From Candidatus Poseidoniales archaeon (GTDB lineage Archaea; Thermoplasmatota; Poseidoniia; Poseidoniales; Poseidoniaceae), in assembly GCA_003602575.1 (NCBI GenBank), contig QQRY01000047.1, positions 1-35,996 on the forward strand: 35,996 bases of DNA, in the 5' to 3' direction. Shown here in pieces: positions 24,440 through 31,750 of this stretch. Below the pieces are notes generated by a model, which was given only the letters and a program-made list of their open reading frames with translations, was not told where the DNA came from and did no database searches. The translations under genes and the position numbers were made by a program. Within the stretch, counting starts at the first letter, position 1, and every line of letters starts with the position of its first letter.

Positions 24440-25075
24440 TTGGCCATAGAGTTATCAAAACTCAAATCGCATCCGCATAATTCAGTCGAACTAGAGCAAT
24501 ATGCAACCGAAGGCGACTTAGCCGCTTTCTGGCTTCTAGCCGTTGACCAACTCGATAATCTAGAAAATAAAACCGTTCTTGACCTTGGGTCTGGAAACGG
24601 TATTCTAGGTTTAGGCACTGTATTTCTAGGTGCAAAAAGAGTAATCCTAGTTGAGGCAGATGAAGAAGCATGTTTAATTTCAAAGCAAAATACTGAAAAA
24701 ATTAATCACAAATTTAGTGCTCAAATTGAAACTATTCATGCGGAAATTGGATTACAGAAGCCCGATATACCCGTACAAACTGACATCGTCATAATGAACC
24801 CTCCATGGGGGTTTCAAACAGAAAAGGCAGATCGACCTTTGCTTGAATTCGCCTTTTCACTTGGTGCTACTGCAATTTATGTCCTTCATTCCGCCAAAGC
24901 CAAACATGTTGCTGCAATGGCAAAGGATTTTGGCTATGAAGGAGAGATTGTATTTGAGACAGATTTTCGCTTACCTCCAATGTATTCACACCACTCTAAG
25001 AAAAAATCGACGACTGATGCTAGATGCTGGAGATTTCATAGAACAGGTGATGCTAAAATCATTGAAAGTGAGTAA
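24440..25075 (+). CDS. METTL5-like SAM-dependent methyltransferase
   Basis: The 211-residue Rossmann methyltransferase closely follows the METTL5 family. It has an N-terminal LEQYATEGDLAAFWLL, motif I VLDLGSGNGILGLGT, an acidic EADEEA loop after beta 2, and the catalytic NPPWGFQ (NPPF in most METTL5 proteins). Human METTL5 makes m6A in 18S rRNA; archaeal relatives are presumed rRNA or tRNA adenine methylases. The NPPW motif fits an N6-adenine target, by inference. The start is a TTG at 24440, chosen because the family N-terminus aligns there and no ATG is suitably placed. Its last codon begins an 8-bp inverted repeat. Confidence 0.85.
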   Translation: MAIELSKLKSHPHNSVELEQYATEGDLAAFWLLAVDQLDNLENKTVLDLGSGNGILGLGTVFLGAKRVILVEADEEACLISKQNTEKINHKFSAQIETIHAEIGLQKPDIPVQTDIVIMNPPWGFQTEKADRPLLEFAFSLGATAIYVLHSAKAKHVAAMAKDFGYEGEIVFETDFRLPPMYSHHSKKKSTTDARCWRFHRTGDAKIIESE

Positions 25076-25093
25076 TTTTTATCTCAAAATTAC
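25072..25093 (+). promoter_or_regulatory. 8-bp perfect inverted repeat at the methyltransferase stop
   Basis: GTAATTTT (25072-25079) and AAAATTAC (25086-25093) are perfect inverted repeats around six bases. The left arm overlaps the TAA stop. It may be a T-rich transcription end or an operator for the downstream csl4 fusion gene. Confidence 0.4.
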
Positions 25094-25133
25094 AGACCTT
25101 CTGTATGAGGGATTCAAAAGGGAAAAGCCCGCC

Positions 25134-25159
25134 CGCTTGATTAAGCGAGACGCATGCGT
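25134..25159 (+). promoter_or_regulatory. Hairpin and palindrome in the csl4-RRM leader
   Basis: CGCTT-GATT-AAGCG (25134-25147) is a small perfect hairpin, followed two bases later by the 10-bp palindrome ACGCATGCGT (25150-25159). They lie 29-54 bases before the ATG at 25188. A regulatory leader or operator is possible. Confidence 0.35.
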
Positions 25160-25187
25160 TCCACACAGGGCCATGTCAGCTTAGGAA

Positions 25188-26603
25188 ATGAATAACATGA
25201 CGGCGAGCCTCGTCACCCCAGGAATGCAAGTATCAACAGTAGCAAAATGTGCTGCTGGTGAAGGAACGATTGAAGTCGATGGAAAGATTGTTGCCACAAC
25301 GATTGGCGTCTTTTCTATTGAACAAGGATTTGGCGTGGTTATGCCACAAAAAGAACTTGTTAGCCCGGTTGTTGGTGATACTGTAATTTGTGAAATTGTC
25401 AAACTTAACGAAAAGAACGGAGAAGCAATGATTCTAGCCGTTGAAGGCAAGCCAGGAAGTATTCAACCAAATCACCTGTATGGCCAATTCCATGTTACTG
25501 GAATTGTTGATAGATACATGCATCAAACCGCTGACGCTGTTAGAAGGCGAGATGTTTGCCGTGCACTCATCAAAGAAGTCGAACCTGTAGTTCGCATAGA
25601 TTTCCGCGAAAGAGATGATTGCGGAGTGCTACATGCTATTTGTCCTCCTTGTGGAGAAAATCTAATCGCTCATCAAGATGGTGATTGGAATGTCAAGTGT
25701 GAGACTTGTGGATACCAAGCATATCGAGCACTTGCAGATAACTTCGCTGCTGGATGGGCCGAATTAGACCAAGGTGCAAGCGCTCTGAATAATTCAGGAA
25801 AGCGCTGGGGTTCGGCTGCTGAAGCAATGTTTGGCAAGGGGCCTTCTGGCCGTGCCACATTCATCGCCGAAGATGTTAGAGAAGATGGTCGTGAAAGAAC
25901 CTACTTTAGATTTGAAGGCGAGGGTGGAGGCGGACGTGGCTCGCAAAGACCCCGTCATAGCCCTGGATGTAAACTATTCATTGGCGGACTTCCAAGAGAA
26001 ATCGGAACCGATGAATTACGAGAGATGTTTGGTAAATTCGGCGATATGAGCGATTGTATTGTCCCTACTGATGATAACGGAGCGAATCGTGGATTTGGAT
26101 TTGTCACATATAGTCAAAAATCTGAAGCAGATGCAGCAATTGCTGAACTTGATGGCAATAAAATCAATGGTCGTAGAATTGGCGTAAGAGATGCGGATAG
26201 TGATGACAAGAAAGGTAAGAAGGGTAAGAGAAAAGACCCTGAAGGCGCTAAATTATACATTGGAAACCTTCCTTTCAAAGCAACTGAAGAACAACTCAGA
26301 GAAGTTTTCAAAGGCGTAGGAACTATTACTGGACTAAACATAATCACAGATAATGCTGGAAAGCCGAAAGGTTTCGCCTTCGCATTTGTCAAAGAAAAGG
26401 ATAAGGTCGAAGAAATCGTCAAATCCGTCAATGGCAGTGAATTACTTGGAAGAAAGATTCGTGTTGATGTTGCTCAACAAAAGAAGCGTAACAACAACAG
26501 TGGCGGCAAACCAGAGAAATCTTCTAGAGAATTGAGAGCCATGCGCGAGGAAGAAGAAGATTCGAAAAAGCGTAACCGAAGACCTCGGCCTAAGAAGGAT
26601 TGA
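25188..26603 (+). CDS. Exosome subunit Csl4 fused to two RRM domains
   Basis: Residues 8-58 match the archaeal Csl4 N-terminal domain (VTPGMQV, GEGTIEVDGKIVATTIG). Residues about 60-150 fit the S1 domain, and CPPC (152-155) with CETC (171-174) form the Csl4 zinc ribbon. After a glycine/arginine-rich linker come two RRMs: RRM1 at 262-336 with RNP2 LFIGGL and RNP1 RGFGFVTY, and RRM2 at 355-429 with RNP2 LYIGNL and RNP1 KGFAFAFV. The tail (430-471) is strongly basic. Csl4 caps the RNA-degrading exosome and helps choose substrates. Typical archaeal Csl4 is under 200 residues with no RRM, so this protein should bind extra RNA. The frame is continuous with no sign of a frameshift. Confidence 0.88.
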   Translation: MNNMTASLVTPGMQVSTVAKCAAGEGTIEVDGKIVATTIGVFSIEQGFGVVMPQKELVSPVVGDTVICEIVKLNEKNGEAMILAVEGKPGSIQPNHLYGQFHVTGIVDRYMHQTADAVRRRDVCRALIKEVEPVVRIDFRERDDCGVLHAICPPCGENLIAHQDGDWNVKCETCGYQAYRALADNFAAGWAELDQGASALNNSGKRWGSAAEAMFGKGPSGRATFIAEDVREDGRERTYFRFEGEGGGGRGSQRPRHSPGCKLFIGGLPREIGTDELREMFGKFGDMSDCIVPTDDNGANRGFGFVTYSQKSEADAAIAELDGNKINGRRIGVRDADSDDKKGKKGKRKDPEGAKLYIGNLPFKATEEQLREVFKGVGTITGLNIITDNAGKPKGFAFAFVKEKDKVEEIVKSVNGSELLGRKIRVDVAQQKKRNNNSGGKPEKSSRELRAMREEEEDSKKRNRRPRPKKD

Positions 26604-26627
26604 AGCCTAAGAGCACGAGACAAGTGC

Positions 26628-28403
26628 ATGGCCGAGCACAGTGAACCCAAGTGGTTGATTCTTGACGGCTATGAAGATGAGCCTGCTGCTTTTGGTGTCC
26701 CACCATATGTTGGTTTCCACATTCGATATCTATGTGGCGTACTAGAAGAGGCAAGAATTGATTATCGATATATGACAATCGATCAATGGCGTAATTTTAT
26801 TGAACAAAAAGGCGTCGGTGGTGTTCAAAAATTAATGTCAAATATCGAGGGTTTCGCTTGTATTGCCGGTGCAGTAGTTCCTGGTAGGTATCTTAGAGGA
26901 ACTCCTATTTCACTCAAGGAAATGCAAAATATTGTCCGAGAATTACCTTCAGGAATTCCAGCTATACTCGGTGGATGGGCGATTCGTGGATGGCGTCAAC
27001 AAGGTTGGAATCCACTGAGGAAAAATTTATTTTTGGCCTTACAAGATACCGATGCAACATTGAACAACTACCTTGAAAGTGGTCAATGGAAACACTGTCG
27101 TAGAAATTCACAGCAATGGACCAAGTGGGCGCACCTTGGAGCTAAGAGCAAGGCTGTGGAATTTCATCCAGATTTGGGAAGTCAAGAAAAGCCCGGTCCT
27201 CTAACATATGAAGTCGAGGTTTACCAAGGCTGTGTCCGATTCAAGAGAGGATGTAAATTCTGTATTGAACCGAAAAAAGGAGTACCAATTTGGCGCACGC
27301 CTGAAGATATTATTCAAGAGGTGAAAATAGCCCATGATATGGGTGTCAAACATGTTCGTCTTGGCGGGATGACTGATACTTACACATACATGGCAGAAGG
27401 TGTAAGAGAATTAGAATATCCAATACCCAATCCTGAACCTATTGCTAAGTTGCTTCATGGACTCCGAGATGATGACCGTCTTGAAATCCTTCATACTGAT
27501 AACGGCAATCCTTCTATCATTGCTGAAAATATTGAACCTTCCGAAGAGATTACTAAGACATTGGTTGAAACATTATCTGATGGTGCTGTACTTTCATTTG
27601 GACTTGAATCAGCAGACCCCAATGTTCACGAAGCAAACTGGCTAAATTGTGACTCTAATCAACTGAAGGATGCAATAAGGCTGATCAATAAATATGGAAA
27701 AGAACGTGGAGAAAGAGGCCTTCCTAAACTTCTACCTGGATTGAATTTTATTGCTGGTTTGAATGGAGAAACAAAAGAAACCTATAGACTCAATTTAGAT
27801 TTACTGCATGAGATACGTAAGGAAGATTTGTTACTTAGGAGAATTAATATCCGTCAAGTAGAAGGTGAAGGTTTCCAAGAGATACCTCAAGAAGCATTTA
27901 AGAATTTCAAAAGTAGTGTACGAGACACTATTGACAAACCACTACTAGAAGATTTATTCCCCTTGGGTGGAGAATTATGCGGTGTGCATTGGGAGACTCA
28001 TGATGGGCGCACTAGGCTGCCCAAACATCTAGAAATTGAACACACATCAGAATCCTGCCGTGGGAAAGCTGGCATCACTTTTGGCCGACAAATTGGAGCA
28101 TATCCTATATTGATTGGTGCGCAATACCACATTCCACTTGAAACTAAATCAAATATTATAATCACTGGACATGGCGCTAGATCTATTACAGGAGTTGAAA
28201 CAAACATGAATCATGATATTATTTCACAAAAGCAATTAGAAGCAATTCCAGGAATTGGGGAAAAGTCTGCTTGGAAGTTAATCAGCCAAAGAGTTAAGAT
28301 GAAGAGGAAAAATGGTAATGAATTTTCTTTCGTAAATGCTGAAAATTGGTTTGAGCAATCAAAAATAGAATGGAGTGCGTCTTTTGAGAGGTTTTTTGTC
28401 TAA
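26628..28403 (+). CDS. Radical SAM protein with C-terminal helix-hairpin-helix (COG1031-like)
   Basis: The 591-residue protein has an N-terminal Rossmann-like part (ILDGYEDEPAAFGVPPY; ACIAGAVVPGRYLRG; AILGGWAIRGW) resembling the cobalamin-binding fold of other radical SAM enzymes. Its cluster motif is unusual: Cys202-x6-Cys209-x2-Cys212 (GCVRFKRGCKFC). A TIM-barrel region follows, with GGMTDTYTY and SFGLESADP. Near 543-561 is a helix-hairpin-helix motif (LEAIPGIGEKSAWKLISQR), suggesting nucleic-acid contact. The combination matches the uncharacterised archaeal radical SAM family with C-terminal HhH. The substrate is unknown. It lies 24 bases after the csl4-RRM gene, so a shared RNA-related role is plausible but unproven. 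Confidence 0.85.
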   Translation: MAEHSEPKWLILDGYEDEPAAFGVPPYVGFHIRYLCGVLEEARIDYRYMTIDQWRNFIEQKGVGGVQKLMSNIEGFACIAGAVVPGRYLRGTPISLKEMQNIVRELPSGIPAILGGWAIRGWRQQGWNPLRKNLFLALQDTDATLNNYLESGQWKHCRRNSQQWTKWAHLGAKSKAVEFHPDLGSQEKPGPLTYEVEVYQGCVRFKRGCKFCIEPKKGVPIWRTPEDIIQEVKIAHDMGVKHVRLGGMTDTYTYMAEGVRELEYPIPNPEPIAKLLHGLRDDDRLEILHTDNGNPSIIAENIEPSEEITKTLVETLSDGAVLSFGLESADPNVHEANWLNCDSNQLKDAIRLINKYGKERGERGLPKLLPGLNFIAGLNGETKETYRLNLDLLHEIRKEDLLLRRINIRQVEGEGFQEIPQEAFKNFKSSVRDTIDKPLLEDLFPLGGELCGVHWETHDGRTRLPKHLEIEHTSESCRGKAGITFGRQIGAYPILIGAQYHIPLETKSNIIITGHGARSITGVETNMNHDIISQKQLEAIPGIGEKSAWKLISQRVKMKRKNGNEFSFVNAENWFEQSKIEWSASFERFFV

Positions 28404-28424
28404 TTTAGACTTTAGGCTCATTTC

Positions 28425-28440
28425 GGGTAATTCGCTACCC
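28425..28440 (+). promoter_or_regulatory. Short hairpin between the radical SAM and SMUG1-like genes
   Basis: GGGTA (28425-28429) and TACCC (28436-28440) form a 5-bp stem with a six-base loop, 22 bases after the radical SAM stop. A T-run (28392-28397) lies at the gene end just before it. It may mark a transcript end, though the order is not that of a bacterial terminator. Confidence 0.25.
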
Positions 28441-28505
28441 ATTATGCATAAATCCAAATTTAACGGCATCGGAATCATCATGTATCTCCGAATCCTAGAC
28501 AGACC

Positions 28506-29285
28506 ATGGAGGTCGAAGAACGCTTGATTGAAGCGGCAAAACGACTTTCGGGAGTCTGTAATAAGGCAATTCCGGTTCTAGAAAAGAAAACCATCGTCGC
28601 TCACGCTACAAATCCTTTGGATTATGCTTGGCCACACCATGAGCAATATTTGTCTAAATGGGGCATACACGGATCCAAGACTTTGCTGCTAGGGATGAAT
28701 CCAGGACCATGGGGGATGGCCCAAACAGGGATACCTTTCGGCTCTACCGAAGTTGCTAGAACCAGTTTAGAAATCAAACCCCATGACTTGACAACACCGA
28801 GTAATGCTCACCCTAAGCGGCCTATCATCGGATTGGGCATGGAACGTCAAGAGATTTCCGGGCAGCGGTTGTGGGGGTTGCTGTTTGAGCACTATGGATC
28901 AGCAGAATCTGTTTTTTCAAATGTCTTTGTTGTAAATCATTGCCCGCTACTTTTGCTTGGCGAAACTGGGAAAAATTTGACTCCAGATAATTTGCCGGCC
29001 AACATAATGAAACCAATTCTACAAGCTTGTGATAATCATTTGACGGAAATAATAGAAATTTTACAGATTGAGAGGATTATAGGCGTTGGAAAGTATGCAG
29101 AGAAGAGAGCCCGTTTAGCGCTAAATGCAGATAAAAGTGGCCACGGCACCACAAAATCAGGAAGAGAAATTGAGATCACTTCATGTTGGCATCCAAGTCC
29201 TGCAAGCCCACTTTCAAATCGAAATGGTGGTGCTGATTGGCGAAATAATGTCAAAAATTGCCTAGATTCGGTAAATTTTGATTAA
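28506..29285 (+). CDS. SMUG1-type uracil-DNA glycosylase (family 3)
   Basis: The 259-residue protein carries the SMUG1 active-site motif GMNPGPWGMAQTGIPFG (63-79), nearly identical to the vertebrate form, which has F in place of W. The second motif, HPSPASP, lies near residue 218 and is followed by an N-rich loop as in SMUG1. The Asn of GMNPG and the His of HPSP are the catalytic positions known for the family. SMUG1 excises uracil, 5-hydroxymethyluracil and related bases from DNA, starting base excision repair. It lies 102 bases after the radical SAM gene and probably has its own promoter. SMUG1 is best known from animals and some bacteria. Confidence 0.93.
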   Translation: MEVEERLIEAAKRLSGVCNKAIPVLEKKTIVAHATNPLDYAWPHHEQYLSKWGIHGSKTLLLGMNPGPWGMAQTGIPFGSTEVARTSLEIKPHDLTTPSNAHPKRPIIGLGMERQEISGQRLWGLLFEHYGSAESVFSNVFVVNHCPLLLLGETGKNLTPDNLPANIMKPILQACDNHLTEIIEILQIERIIGVGKYAEKRARLALNADKSGHGTTKSGREIEITSCWHPSPASPLSNRNGGADWRNNVKNCLDSVNFD

Positions 29286-29332
29286 AAATTGTAGGCGTGA
29301 AGTTCAAGTGCTTGATGCTACACTTAGTGTAC

Positions 29333-31246
29333 ATGGCAGAACTTAAGATGGCCTGGGAAAGGCAACCAGATGACAGACAATGGGACGGACCAGAAGGCGA
29401 AGACCCGCGTACACTATACCAAATGTTAATGACAAGCGTTGAAAGATTTGGAGATGAACCTTGTTTCGGATATATTCCTGGAGAAGGCATGGCTAGAGTG
29501 CATTTAGACTACAACACATTCGGAGAATTATCCACGTCTGTAGCAAAGAGATTGAACGACATCGGTGTCGAGAAAGGCGACCGTGTCGCCCTAATTTTAG
29601 ATAACAGCGTTCAATGGGCAGCACTATCTTATGGTGCAAATGCAATTGGAGCAGCATATACTGCAATGTATACTCACCAACATGGCTCAGAATGGGCATA
29701 TATCCTTGGAGATTCAACACCTTCCATTATTGCGGTTGCAAATACAACTGTATTAGACAAGTTGGTTGACAACCTCCCTAGCGATGCTTCTGCTTGGCCA
29801 AAGTGTGGAGTAATCCTACTAGGCGATGACGAGGCAAATAAAATCCCTCCGAAGGGTATTGAAGTTCATTCATGGACTGATTTCGTCGCAGCAGGTAGAG
29901 CAAGCGAAAATGATTTTGAAATCGCTGATGACCCATTCGCACTTAACACTCTGATCTATACATCAGGAACAACTGGAAATCCTAAAGGTGTAATGCTCAC
30001 CAATTGGAATACGCTTTCCAACATATTGTGTGTCCAATCTGCTTTCAAGATTTATGTCGGCGATAAGAATGCTGCATTCTTACCATGGGCTCACTCATTT
30101 GGAAGTACATTCGACTTGCACTGGATGATTAGATGTGGAGTACACATCAATCTAATCTCAGATCTAACAAAGATTGCAGATGAATGTATAGAGATTAAAC
30201 CGGCAGTACTTCTTGCAGTTCCACGTGTCTGGAATAAATTCTATGACCGAGTAAATAGTCAATTTGAAGCGGCCACAGGAGTTAAGAAATTCCTTATCGG
30301 AAAAGCAAAGAAATCCGCTGCAAAGAGAATTGCAAAGGCTGACGTCGAGTGTGATGCTGTCCCAGCAAGTGGATTCTTTGACAAACTATACGACAAGTTG
30401 GTTTGGTCGAAGGTTCGTGCAAGATTCGGTGGAAACATTCGTTTCTGTATGTCTGGTGCAGCTGCACTATCCCCTGATGTTGCAGAATTCATCCAAATGG
30501 TTGGATTTAGTTGCTATGAAGGATATGGGCTAACTGAAACTTCCCCTCTAGTCTCAGCCAATGGATGGTCTGGACCAGGAACTTCCAAACTACGTTGCGT
30601 AGGTAGAGTTGCTAATGGAGTGAAAGTCACAATCGATACCGATGCATGGGACGACCCTGACCGGCCAGATGAAGGTGAAATCATTGTTCATGGACCAAAC
30701 GTAATGAAGGGATACTGGAATAATGAAGAGGCTACTAAGGAAGTAATTATCGAACCTGGCGTATTTAGAACAGGAGACCTTGGAAAACTTTCCAAAGATG
30801 GTTACTTGGCCATCACCGGCCGTGTCAAGAGCCAATTCAAACTAGAAAATGGAAAGTATGTCTCTCCAGCACCTTTGGAAGAGAACCTAAAATTATCACC
30901 ACTTGTTGAACAAGCAGTACTCGATGGTAGAAATATGTTGAAGACTTATCTGATTGTTCATCCAAATATGGATGCATTGAAGTCTGCTATGTCTGCTGCT
31001 GGTGTTGATTCATCTGGAAGTAATGCAGATATTTGCGCTCGTAAATCAACTAAAGAATGGTTGCTTGGTGAACTAAAGGCAAACAACATGAAGTCTCCAG
31101 TATGGAAAGGTTATGAAGTTGCTGCAAATCTAATCTTAGATCATGAAGAGTGGACCACAGACAACGATATGTTGACTCCTTCCATGAAGGTGAAATTGCG
31201 AAACCTTCTGAAGCATCATGAAGGCGCAATTGCAGAATTCAGTTGA
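29333..31246 (+). CDS. Long-chain acyl-CoA synthetase (AMP-forming)
   Basis: The 637-residue adenylate-forming enzyme shows the P-loop LIYTSGTTGNPKGVMLT, the A5 motif GYGLTETSP, the hinge region TGDLGKLSKDGYLAITGR and the C-terminal lysine segment LENGKYVSPAPLEE. These follow the FadD15-like long-chain acyl-CoA ligase pattern. It activates fatty acids to acyl-CoA through an acyl-AMP intermediate on the cytoplasmic side. The ATG at 29333 is chosen; an upstream in-frame GTG at 29297 would add 12 poorly fitting residues, and ATG 29348 is possible. It is separated from the IcmF gene by two genes, and both enzymes act on acyl-CoA. Confidence 0.93.
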   Translation: MAELKMAWERQPDDRQWDGPEGEDPRTLYQMLMTSVERFGDEPCFGYIPGEGMARVHLDYNTFGELSTSVAKRLNDIGVEKGDRVALILDNSVQWAALSYGANAIGAAYTAMYTHQHGSEWAYILGDSTPSIIAVANTTVLDKLVDNLPSDASAWPKCGVILLGDDEANKIPPKGIEVHSWTDFVAAGRASENDFEIADDPFALNTLIYTSGTTGNPKGVMLTNWNTLSNILCVQSAFKIYVGDKNAAFLPWAHSFGSTFDLHWMIRCGVHINLISDLTKIADECIEIKPAVLLAVPRVWNKFYDRVNSQFEAATGVKKFLIGKAKKSAAKRIAKADVECDAVPASGFFDKLYDKLVWSKVRARFGGNIRFCMSGAAALSPDVAEFIQMVGFSCYEGYGLTETSPLVSANGWSGPGTSKLRCVGRVANGVKVTIDTDAWDDPDRPDEGEIIVHGPNVMKGYWNNEEATKEVIIEPGVFRTGDLGKLSKDGYLAITGRVKSQFKLENGKYVSPAPLEENLKLSPLVEQAVLDGRNMLKTYLIVHPNMDALKSAMSAAGVDSSGSNADICARKSTKEWLLGELKANNMKSPVWKGYEVAANLILDHEEWTTDNDMLTPSMKVKLRNLLKHHEGAIAEFS

Positions 31247-31247
31247 A

Positions 31248-31278
31248 CGTAAAACTGTCCCGTTTTACTGTTAAACGG
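31248..31278 (+). promoter_or_regulatory. Two overlapping, mutually exclusive hairpins after the acyl-CoA synthetase
   Basis: GTAAAAC (31248-31254) can pair with GTTTTAC (31262-31268), while CCGTTT (31260-31265) can pair with AAACGG (31273-31278). The two stems share bases, so only one can form at a time. They start just after the stop codon and precede the TATA box of the next gene. Confidence 0.35.
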
Positions 31279-31316
31279 CGATTCTAACATAATTCTAGGC
31301 ACAGGTCGGCTTTTAA

Positions 31317-31324
31317 TTTATAAA
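31317..31324 (+). promoter_or_regulatory. TATA box of a leaderless archaeal promoter
   Basis: TTTATAAA is centred about 27 bases before the ATG at 31348, the expected distance if transcription starts at or next to the start codon. No Shine-Dalgarno sequence is present in between. It is the best core promoter in the window. Confidence 0.6.
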
Positions 31325-31347
31325 CCGTCACAATTCACTATTATCAA

Positions 31348-31683
31348 ATGACTATAGATAGCGTTGAAATGATTTCATCGGCCAAAACAGATGTTGGCGC
31401 TGATAAAAGATCAATTCTATCTCTCCTTTTCCCAATTTATGACCGTCCACTTGGTGTCGGTTTTGTGGTAGGTTTGTTGGTAGGATTAAGCAATTCGTTA
31501 ATCCTCAACATACCGCTAACTTATTCACTAATTTCAGGAATCTCCATCGGACTACTTGTTTGCCTGATAGGATGTCCTGCAATGGTAAAGCAACTAATTG
31601 AGAGGCGTGAGTTGGAAAAAACCCGAAAGGCAGCTCTTGCTCGTAAGGCGAGAATCATTAGTGCTTTTACCTCTTTAGACTGA
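31348..31683 (+). CDS. Small two-span membrane protein, function unknown
   Basis: The 111-residue product has two hydrophobic segments (about 36-55, VGFVVGLLVGLSNSLIL, and about 59-77, LISGISIGLLVCLIG) joined by a short loop, so both ends should be on the same side. The C-terminal 35 residues are a basic helix (IERRELEKTRKAALARKAR) suited to ribosome, nucleic-acid or lipid-headgroup contact. I do not recognise a family. It has its own leaderless-type promoter and precedes the ABC-F gene by 67 bases. Confidence 0.7.
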   Translation: MTIDSVEMISSAKTDVGADKRSILSLLFPIYDRPLGVGFVVGLLVGLSNSLILNIPLTYSLISGISIGLLVCLIGCPAMVKQLIERRELEKTRKAALARKARIISAFTSLD

Positions 31684-31750
31684 AATGCCAACCAGTAATC
31701 TTTGGAGTCGGTTTATCAATGAGCAGTAGTCCGCCAGTTTGAGGGATAGC

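Noticed and set aside
25076-25187. Possible tRNA or small RNA gene upstream of csl4-RRM
   Set aside because: Only short hairpins and a palindrome are present; no T-loop, anticodon arm or CCA-type acceptor pairing could be formed.
29297-29332. GTG start extending the acyl-CoA synthetase
   Set aside because: The added residues do not resemble the family start, and a good ATG lies at 29333.
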